This document shows positions 58,284 to 64,000 of a stretch of DNA of 64,000 bases, one piece after another. The notes under the pieces were generated by a model. It was not told the DNA's origin. It saw nothing but the letters and a program-made list of their open reading frames with translations, and did no database searches. How positions within the stretch are numbered: position 1 is the stretch's first letter; each line of letters opens with the position of its first letter. The stretch is from Streptomyces sp. AC555_RSS877 (GTDB lineage: Bacteria; Actinomycetota; Actinomycetes; Streptomycetales; Streptomycetaceae): assembly GCF_019049245.1 (NCBI RefSeq), contig NZ_JAGMUK010000216.1, forward strand, positions 218,726-282,725, in the 5' to 3' direction. Both the position numbers and the translations under genes were made by a program.

Positions 58284-61200
58284 GTGAGCTATCTGCGCCT
58301 TCCGCATCTGAGCGGCGAACTGCTGTGTTTCGTGGCCGAGGACGACCTCTGGCTGGCCCCCCTCGACGGCCCGGGCCGCGCCTGGCGGCTCACCGTCGAC
58401 CGCACCAAGATCGGCCACCCCCGCTTCTCGCCCGACGGCCGCCATCTCGCGTACACGAGCTGGCGAAGTCTGGTCCCCGAGATCCATCTGGTGCCGGTGG
58501 ACGGCGGGCCGGGCCGGCAGCTCACCCACTGGGGGTCCGCCGACACCCAGGTCTGCGGCTGGACCCCCGAGGGGGACATCCTCGCCGTCGCCTCCCACGG
58601 CGAGCCCTTCTCCTACTTCACCTGGGCGTACAAGGTCCACCCCGACGGCGAGCCAGGCCGCAAGCTCCCCTGGGGCCCGGTCTCCGACATCCAGGCCGCC
58701 GACCTCGACGGCGAGCGCAGAACCCTGCTCCTCACCGGCACCCCGCCCCACGAACCGGCCGCCTGGAAGCGCTACCGGGGCGGGGCGACGGGGAGGCTGT
58801 GGCTGCACGGCGAGCGGCTGCTGCCCGATCTGCAGGGCCACCTCCACTCCCCCCTGTTCGTCGGCGGCCGGATCGCCTTCCTCTCCGACCACGAGGGCGT
58901 CGGCAACCTCTACTCGTGCGCGTACGACGGCTCCGGCCTGCGCCGCCACACCGACCACGACGCCTTCTACGCCCGGCACGCGGCGAGCGACGGCACCCGG
59001 GTGGTGTACCAGTGCGCGGGCGACCTGTGGATCGTCGACGACCTCGCCGCGGACTCGGCGCCCCGCCGGCTCGACGTCCGGCTGGGCGGCCCCCGCGCGG
59101 GCCGCCGCCGGTACCAGGTCCCGGCCGCCCGGCACGTGGACGGCATCTCGGTCGACGAGACGGGCCGCGCGAGCGCGGTCGTCGTCCGCGGCAGCCTGTA
59201 CTGGCTGACCCACCGCGACGGCCCGGCCCGGACGATCACGGACACCCCGGGCGTACGGGTCCGGCTCCCCGAGATGCTCGGCTCGGGCGGCCAGGTCGCG
59301 TACGTGACGGACGCCGAGGGTGAGGACGCGATCGAGATCGCCTACCTCCCGAGGGCGACCGGGGACCGTGAACCCCGGCGCCTGGCGTCCGGCGAGCTGG
59401 GGCGGGTGCTGGAGCTGGTCTGTGATCCGCAGGGCGAGCGCCTGGCCATCGCCTCGCACGACGGACGGCTGGTGCTGATCGACGCGACGGAGGACTCCAC
59501 CGGCGAGGTGACGGAACTCATCCACTCGGTCAACGGGCCGGTGCGTGACCTCGCCTTCTCACCGGACGGGGCCTGGCTGACGTGGTCGCATCCGGGGATC
59601 GGTCGGTCACTGCGGCAGATCAAGATGGCGCGGATGAAGGACCGGCTGATCGTCGATGTCACCAACGGCCGCTTCGAGGACGAGAACCCGGTGTTCACGA
59701 GGGACGGCCGCTATCTGGCGTTCCTGTCGTGGCGCGGCTTCGATCCCGTCTACGACGTGCACACCGGCGACCTGTCCTTCCCGCTGGGCTGCCGCCCGTA
59801 CCTGGTCCCCCTGTCCTCCGCCACCCCCTCCCCCTTCGCGCTGAACCCGGAGGGCCGGCCGGCCGCGGGGGGCCTGGACCCGGTGGAGGACGAGGGCGGC
59901 GACGGCGACGGCACGGTGATCGTCGAGGTCGAGGGCCTGGAGAGCCGGGTGACGCCCTTCCCGGTCACCGCCTCCAAGTACTCGGCGCTGTTCCCGGTCG
60001 CGGGCGGCGGGCTGGTGTGGCTGCGCTGGCCGATCTCCGGGGCGCTCGGCGAGACGTTCGCCAACCCGGACGACACCAGCGGCCGGCCGACCCTCGAGTA
60101 CTTCAACATCACCAAGGCGAAGAAGTCCGAACTCGTCGAGCACCTGGACTGGTTCGCGGTCAGCGGCGACGGCTCACGGCTGGTCGTCGTGGACGAGGGC
60201 GAGCTGAGGGCGGTGCCGGCCAACGAGATCGGCGACGGGGATTCGACGGTCTGGATCGACGCGCGCCGCATCCTGCACGAGGCCGATCCGGCCGCCGAGT
60301 GGCGCCAGGCGTACGACGAGGCCGGCCGGCTCATCCGGGCCTACTTCTGGGAGCCCGGCATGTGCGGCATCGACTGGGACGCGGTGCTCGACCAGTACCG
60401 CCCGCTGGTCGAACGGGTCGCGTCCCCCGACGAGTTCGCGGACCTGCTGCGCGAGGTGCTCGGCGAACTCGGCACCTCCCACGCCTACGTCTCCGCCGCC
60501 CGCCGCAACGAGGGCCCGCCGCACTACCAGCGCCGGCAGGGCCTGCTCGGCGCCAACCTCGTCCGGCGGGACGACGGTTGGACGGTCAGCCGGATCCTGC
60601 CCGGCGACTCCTCGGACTCCAAGGCGCGCTCACCGCTGGCAGGCACCGGCATCCGGGAGGGCGCGGTCCTCACCCACGTGGACGGCCGTCCGGTGGATCC
60701 GGTGACGGGGCCGTACCCGCTGCTCGCGGGGGCGGGCGGTACGACGGTGGAGCTGACGTTCACCCCGGCGGAGGGGGAGGGACGGGCCCGGCGCGTGGCG
60801 GTCGTACCGCTCCTCGACGAACGGCCCCTGCGCTACCAGGACTGGGTGGCCAAACGCCGGGCCGTCGTACGGGAGTTGAGCGGTGGACGCTGCGGCTATC
60901 TGCACATCCCCGACATGGGCGGCTCGGGCTGGGCCCAGTTCAACAGGGACCTGCGCATGGAAGTGTCGCGGCCCGCGCTCATCGTGGACGTACGCGGTAA
61001 CGCGGGCGGCCACATCAGCGAGCTGGTCGTGGAGAAGCTGACCCGCAGGATCCTCGGCTGGGACCTGACACGCGACGCCCAGCCGGTGTCGTACGCCTCG
61101 AGCGCCCCGCGCGGGCCGGTGGTCGCCCTCGCCGACGAGGCGACCTCCTCGGACGGCGACATGATCACGGCGGCCTTCAAGCTGCTCGGGCTCGGCCCGG

Positions 61201-61511
61201 TGGTCGGCCAGCGCACCTGGGGCGGGGTGGTCGGCATGACCGGCCGCCACCGACTGGGCGACGGCACGGTGATCACCGTGCCGATGAACGCGGCCTGGTT
61301 CGACGCGTACGGCTGGGCCGTGGAGAACCACGGCGTCGCCCCCGACCTGGAGATCCTGCGCACCCCGCTGGACTGGGCGGAGGGCAGGCACGCGCAGTTG
61401 GACGACGCGGTGAAACTGGCCCTGGACCTCCTGGAGACCAACGCCCCGGCCACTCCGCCGGATTACTCGAACGTCCCCAACCGGTCACGGCCGAAACTCC
61501 CGCCGCGATGA
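58284..61511 (+). CDS. tricorn-like S41 family peptidase
   Basis: 1075 residues from GTG 58284, with GGGGAG directly before it. The N-terminal ~650 residues form WD40-like/beta-propeller repeats (GHPRFSPDGRHLAYTSW, GNLYSCAYDGSG, DLAFSPDGAWLTWSHPGI). A tricorn C1 region follows with GTSHAYVSAA supplying the catalytic His, then a PDZ domain (GTGIREGAVLTHVDGRPVDP). The C-terminal S41 core has LIVDVRGNAGGHISELVVEK and SSDGDMITAAFKLLG with the catalytic Ser. It is a large cytoplasmic peptidase that degrades peptides downstream of the proteasome in known cases. Confidence 0.93.
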   Translation: MSYLRLPHLSGELLCFVAEDDLWLAPLDGPGRAWRLTVDRTKIGHPRFSPDGRHLAYTSWRSLVPEIHLVPVDGGPGRQLTHWGSADTQVCGWTPEGDILAVASHGEPFSYFTWAYKVHPDGEPGRKLPWGPVSDIQAADLDGERRTLLLTGTPPHEPAAWKRYRGGATGRLWLHGERLLPDLQGHLHSPLFVGGRIAFLSDHEGVGNLYSCAYDGSGLRRHTDHDAFYARHAASDGTRVVYQCAGDLWIVDDLAADSAPRRLDVRLGGPRAGRRRYQVPAARHVDGISVDETGRASAVVVRGSLYWLTHRDGPARTITDTPGVRVRLPEMLGSGGQVAYVTDAEGEDAIEIAYLPRATGDREPRRLASGELGRVLELVCDPQGERLAIASHDGRLVLIDATEDSTGEVTELIHSVNGPVRDLAFSPDGAWLTWSHPGIGRSLRQIKMARMKDRLIVDVTNGRFEDENPVFTRDGRYLAFLSWRGFDPVYDVHTGDLSFPLGCRPYLVPLSSATPSPFALNPEGRPAAGGLDPVEDEGGDGDGTVIVEVEGLESRVTPFPVTASKYSALFPVAGGGLVWLRWPISGALGETFANPDDTSGRPTLEYFNITKAKKSELVEHLDWFAVSGDGSRLVVVDEGELRAVPANEIGDGDSTVWIDARRILHEADPAAEWRQAYDEAGRLIRAYFWEPGMCGIDWDAVLDQYRPLVERVASPDEFADLLREVLGELGTSHAYVSAARRNEGPPHYQRRQGLLGANLVRRDDGWTVSRILPGDSSDSKARSPLAGTGIREGAVLTHVDGRPVDPVTGPYPLLAGAGGTTVELTFTPAEGEGRARRVAVVPLLDERPLRYQDWVAKRRAVVRELSGGRCGYLHIPDMGGSGWAQFNRDLRMEVSRPALIVDVRGNAGGHISELVVEKLTRRILGWDLTRDAQPVSYASSAPRGPVVALADEATSSDGDMITAAFKLLGLGPVVGQRTWGGVVGMTGRHRLGDGTVITVPMNAAWFDAYGWAVENHGVAPDLEILRTPLDWAEGRHAQLDDAVKLALDLLETNAPATPPDYSNVPNRSRPKLPPR

Positions 61512-61523
61512 CAGAGCGCGGAC

Positions 61524-61575
61524 GAGAGCGGACGTGACAGAGCGCACGGGAGAGCGGACGTGAGAGCGGACGTGA
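61524..61575. repeat. three copies of a 14-bp repeat after the tricorn gene
   Basis: GAGAGCGGACGTGA occurs at 61524-61537, 61550-61563 and 61562-61575, in the gap between the tricorn stop and the terminator hairpin. The last two copies overlap by two bases. Confidence 0.75.
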
Positions 61576-61609
61576 CAGAAGGGGCGCCCCGATCGGGACA
61601 CCCCTTCTG
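61576..61609. terminator. bidirectional terminator
   Basis: CAGAAGGGG (61576-61584) and CCCCTTCTG (61601-61609), with a GC-rich loop that can pair further, between the convergent tricorn gene and the small hydrophilic gene. Confidence 0.75.
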
Positions 61610-61623
61610 TTCAGCGTTCAGCG

Positions 61624-61848
61624 TCAGGCGTCGTAGTCCTGGCTGAAGCGCTCCTCTTCTTCGCGGCGGAGACGCTCGGCCTCCTCGTCACGCTCACGCA
61701 TGGGGTGCATGGGGTCCTGCCCCGGGCGGCCGCGCTCCTGGTCCTGCCGGCCACGCTCCTGGCCCTTCTCCCGGCCCTGCTGCACCTTCTGCTTGGCCTG
61801 CTCCTGCCACTGCTCCGACTTGTCCTGGAACTTGTCCTTCATACCCAT
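61624..61848 (-). CDS. small hydrophilic protein, unknown
   Basis: 74 residues, almost entirely charged and glutamine-rich (MKDKFQDKSEQWQEQAKQKV, then REKGQERGRQDQERGRPGQD, ending EEERFSQDYDA). It resembles CsbD-like and other stress-associated small hydrophilic proteins of actinomycetes. It is likely disordered or helical. Promoter expected in the ~90 bases before 61941. Confidence 0.65.
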   Translation of the reverse strand: MGMKDKFQDKSEQWQEQAKQKVQQGREKGQERGRQDQERGRPGQDPMHPMRERDEEAERLRREEEERFSQDYDA

Positions 61849-61940
61849 GTGGGTTCACTCCCATAGAGGGTGGGGGATGTTGGGGCCCTTTGGCGGGGCC
61901 TCGACCAGATTCACACGGGCGGACACAGTGCGCATTTCGA

Positions 61941-62825
61941 TCAACTACGGTGCGTAGCGCGCGCCTCCTCATCAGCGGCCCCACCTGCGCCGACGAGCCC
62001 CGACCGCATGCCCTCCAGCCGGGTCGAGAACCGCCGCATCTCCCGCTGTCCGACGGTCCCGATGACCGCGGGCAGATACCCGCGCACCCCCTGCATCCCG
62101 CGCAGCCACCACTGGCCGTAGACGTGACTCGACCTGCGCTCGATCCCGGCGACGATCCGGTCCACCGCCGGCCCCAGCGGGTACGTCTTGTTGGACGGCC
62201 ACGGCAGCCGCTGCCGCAGTTCCCGCATCACGTCGTCCTGATCCGCACCCCGCACCATGTCGGTGTCGGTCCACGACAGGTACCCGACACCCACCCGCAC
62301 GCCCCGGTGGCCCACCTCGGCGCGCAGACTGTGCGCGTACGCCTCCACACCGGACTTGGACGCGCAGTACGCGGTCATCATCGGCGCCGGGGTGATCGCG
62401 GCGAGGGAGGCGATCTGCAGCAGATACCCCCGGCTCTCCGTCAGCGCCGGCAGGAAGGCCCGCGCGGTCATCGCCGACCCGATCAGGTTGACCTCGATCA
62501 CCCGCCGCCAGGCCACGGGATCGCAGTCGACGAAGGGCCCGCCGGTGGCGACCCCCGCGTTGGCGACGACGATGTCCACCTTCCCGAACCGCTCCTTGAC
62601 CTCCTCGGCCACCCGGGCCATCGCCTCGTGGTCGGTGACGTCGGCGTACCAGTGGGCGCTCTCGCCGTGCAGCCGGTCGGCGACCTGCTTGAGCAGGTCC
62701 GGCTCCAGCCCGACCAACGCCACCTTCGCCCCGCGCGCGGACAGCTTGCGGGCCAGCAACTCCCCCACGCCCCGCGCGGCTCCGGTGACGACGGCGACCT
62801 GTCCTTCGAGACCGACCCTGCTCAT
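61941..62825 (-). CDS. SDR family oxidoreductase
   Basis: 294 residues from ATG 62825, overlapping the hydrolase stop (ATGA). Cofactor motif VVTGAARGVGELLARKLSAR, VANAGVATGGPF, catalytic Ser in LLQIASLAAITPAPM and AYCASKSGVEAYAHSLRAEV with the Tyr/Lys pair. Longer than classic SDRs because of a C-terminal extension (~45 residues). Third gene of an operon with a hydrolase and a flavin monooxygenase, typical for catabolism of a ketone or steroid-like substrate. Confidence 0.9.
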   Translation of the reverse strand: MSRVGLEGQVAVVTGAARGVGELLARKLSARGAKVALVGLEPDLLKQVADRLHGESAHWYADVTDHEAMARVAEEVKERFGKVDIVVANAGVATGGPFVDCDPVAWRRVIEVNLIGSAMTARAFLPALTESRGYLLQIASLAAITPAPMMTAYCASKSGVEAYAHSLRAEVGHRGVRVGVGYLSWTDTDMVRGADQDDVMRELRQRLPWPSNKTYPLGPAVDRIVAGIERRSSHVYGQWWLRGMQGVRGYLPAVIGTVGQREMRRFSTRLEGMRSGLVGAGGAADEEARATHRS

Positions 62826-63766
62826 GCGTCCTCCTTGACGTGACCGACGGGACCGACGGGACCGGCGTGGACGTACGTGCTGACGAGCTCCCGGATCTTC
62901 CCGGTGACCTGCTCGGGTGCCTCGACCGGCGTCATGTGGCCGATGCCGGGCAACTCGGCCAGGCCCAGGCAGACGGGCAGCGCGGCGACCAGCGCGCGGG
63001 ACTGCACCGGGGGCGTCAGCCGGTCGGCCGAGCCGACCAGGACGGCCGTCGGGACGCTCAACTCCCGTACGTGGTGGTCGAGATCGAGCAGGCCGAGCAC
63101 CTCCGACCAGGCGTGCCGCACCTGGCGCGGACACGCGTGCACGATCCGGGCGCACGCCTCGACCATGTGCGGGGCCGCACCGGCGCCCATCGTCCCGTAC
63201 CTGAGGATCCGCCGGGCGAGCGGCGTGACCGGCCCGAGCGGGGCGCGGGAGCCGAGGAGCCGCTTGGTCAGGAAGGTCCGCAGCCGGCCCGCCCGGATCG
63301 GCAGCACCAGCGACTCGGCGACCAGCCGTGACGCACCCGTACTGCACAGCAGTACGGCCGCCGCGTGCTCCCGGAAGCCGGCTCTCCCGGCCGCCGCCAT
63401 CACCGTCATCCCGCCCATGGAGTGACCGGCGATCACCGCCTTCTCCCCGGGCGCGAGGGCCGCTTCCAGTACGGCTTCGAGGTCGTCGGCGAGCGCTTCC
63501 GTACCGCAGGCACGGCTCGCCGGGCTGCGTCCGTGGCCGCGCTGGTCGTAGGCGATCACCCGGTGGTCCGTGGCCAACTGACGGATCTGCGCCGCCCAGA
63601 AGGCCGTGGAGCAGGTCCAGCCATGGGCGAGGACGACGGCCGGCGCGCCCTCGGGCCCGTGCACCTCGACGTGCAGGCGGGCGCCGTCGGCGGAGACGGC
63701 GATGAGCACGCGGGCCGGGACGGGCGGGGCGTAGGGACCGGAGGAGACGTGGAGGAGGCGGCTCAT
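62822..63766 (-). CDS. alpha/beta hydrolase
   Basis: 314 residues from ATG 63766, overlapping the monooxygenase stop. VVLAHGWTCSTAFWAAQIRQ (oxyanion HGW), DQRGHGRSP, nucleophile elbow KAVIAGHSMGGMTVMAAAG, acid VGSADRLTPPVQS and catalytic His in LPGIGHMTPVEAP are all present. Its pairing with a Baeyer-Villiger-type monooxygenase suggests it cleaves the ester or lactone product. Confidence 0.9.
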   Translation of the reverse strand: MSRLLHVSSGPYAPPVPARVLIAVSADGARLHVEVHGPEGAPAVVLAHGWTCSTAFWAAQIRQLATDHRVIAYDQRGHGRSPASRACGTEALADDLEAVLEAALAPGEKAVIAGHSMGGMTVMAAAGRAGFREHAAAVLLCSTGASRLVAESLVLPIRAGRLRTFLTKRLLGSRAPLGPVTPLARRILRYGTMGAGAAPHMVEACARIVHACPRQVRHAWSEVLGLLDLDHHVRELSVPTAVLVGSADRLTPPVQSRALVAALPVCLGLAELPGIGHMTPVEAPEQVTGKIRELVSTYVHAGPVGPVGHVKEDA

Positions 63767-64000
63767 GCGTCGACCTCGGCCTTCCGCACGGCCGGCGTGC
63801 GCAGCACCTCGTACTCGCTCAGGTCCACCTGCCGTGTCGCCCGCCGGAACTCGGCGGTGGTGCCCGGCCAGATGGTGCTGTTGCGGCCGTTGGCGTCCAG
63901 GTACCAGCTCTCGCAGCCGGTGTTCCACACCGTGCGCTTCATGCGCTCCTGCACCCGCCGGTTCCAGGACCGCACGGCACCGGGGCGGGCGTCCAGGGCG
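63763..64000 (-). CDS. flavin-containing (Baeyer-Villiger-type) monooxygenase, C-terminal end only
   Basis: 79 codons at the right edge, ending at 63763. RTVWNTGCESWYLDANGRNS and IWPGTTAEFRRATRQVD form the conserved C-terminus of NAD(P)/FAD-dependent Baeyer-Villiger-like monooxygenases. The FAD and NADPH motifs lie beyond the window. The stop overlaps the hydrolase start (ATGA), so this is the first known gene of the three-gene operon. Confidence 0.85.
   Translation of the reverse strand, partial: ALDARPGAVRSWNRRVQERMKRTVWNTGCESWYLDANGRNSTIWPGTTAEFRRATRQVDLSEYEVLRTPAVRKAEVDA

Overview
The window is very GC-rich DNA with strong third-position GC bias, frequent GTG starts, GTGA/ATGA/TGATG gene overlaps, and many LuxR, TetR, SnoaL, VOC and HD-GYP/LuxR-type genes. 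This points to a Streptomyces or close streptomycete chromosome. No rRNA, tRNA or CRISPR array was seen.

Layout. (1) 1-16.6 kb, accessory region: VOC protein, SnoaL-like protein, HD/LuxR protein, GNAT, an SDR with a divergent MmyB-type regulator, a TetR-YczE operon, a 3'-truncated P-loop ATPase, a MacB/FtsX ABC transporter pair, a small bL12-like membrane protein, a chimeric pseudogene (Ddl plus TRIC-channel debris), an orphan regulator and two lipoproteins. A 212-bp piece of the HD/LuxR promoter and start is duplicated 6.6 kb away inside a 24-bp direct repeat. (2) 16.6-37.6 kb, a complete-looking contractile injection system (CIS): Ig-like membrane protein, LuxR-type regulator, DUF4255 cap protein, AAA+ ATPase, cargo candidate with the actinobacterial AGN leader, sheath, tube, two small assembly proteins, a ~1300-residue disordered protein, second tube/adaptor, LysM hub protein, VgrG-like spike, gp25, baseplate J, tail protein I and a CisA-like membrane protein. 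Perfect hairpins divide it into regulator / cap-ATPase-cargo / sheath-to-CisA blocks and end it at 37.6 kb. No tail fibre, PAAR tip or classical tape measure is visible, which fits the fibre-less cytoplasmic CIS of Streptomyces. (3) 37.6-38.3 kb, gene debris (OsmC, I36 inhibitor, SDR fragments). (4) 38.3-49.4 kb: SRPBCC-histidine kinase-response regulator operon, then a thioesterase / glycosyltransferase / quinone-oxidoreductase cassette bracketed by two large paralogous ATPase-HTH regulators. (5) 49.5-52.3 kb, a chimeric block: truncated tetR, N-terminally truncated large serine recombinase, a membrane protein and a lactococcin-972-like gene without its start, abutting a half EamA transporter. 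(6) 52.3-64 kb, chromosomal-type genes: YbaK deacylase, AAA ATPase, GNAT-MarR, MMPL-TetR, tricorn protease, small hydrophilic protein, and an SDR / hydrolase / flavin monooxygenase operon running off the right edge.

The main system is the CIS. The regulator and hairpins suggest staged expression. Cap, ATPase and the possible cargo form one unit; sheath, tube, baseplate and the membrane anchor form the other. The most open questions are the cargo with its Cys/His pair, the giant disordered protein with recurrent VQR motifs that echo the cargo leader, and the 44-nt palindrome directly before the first structural gene.
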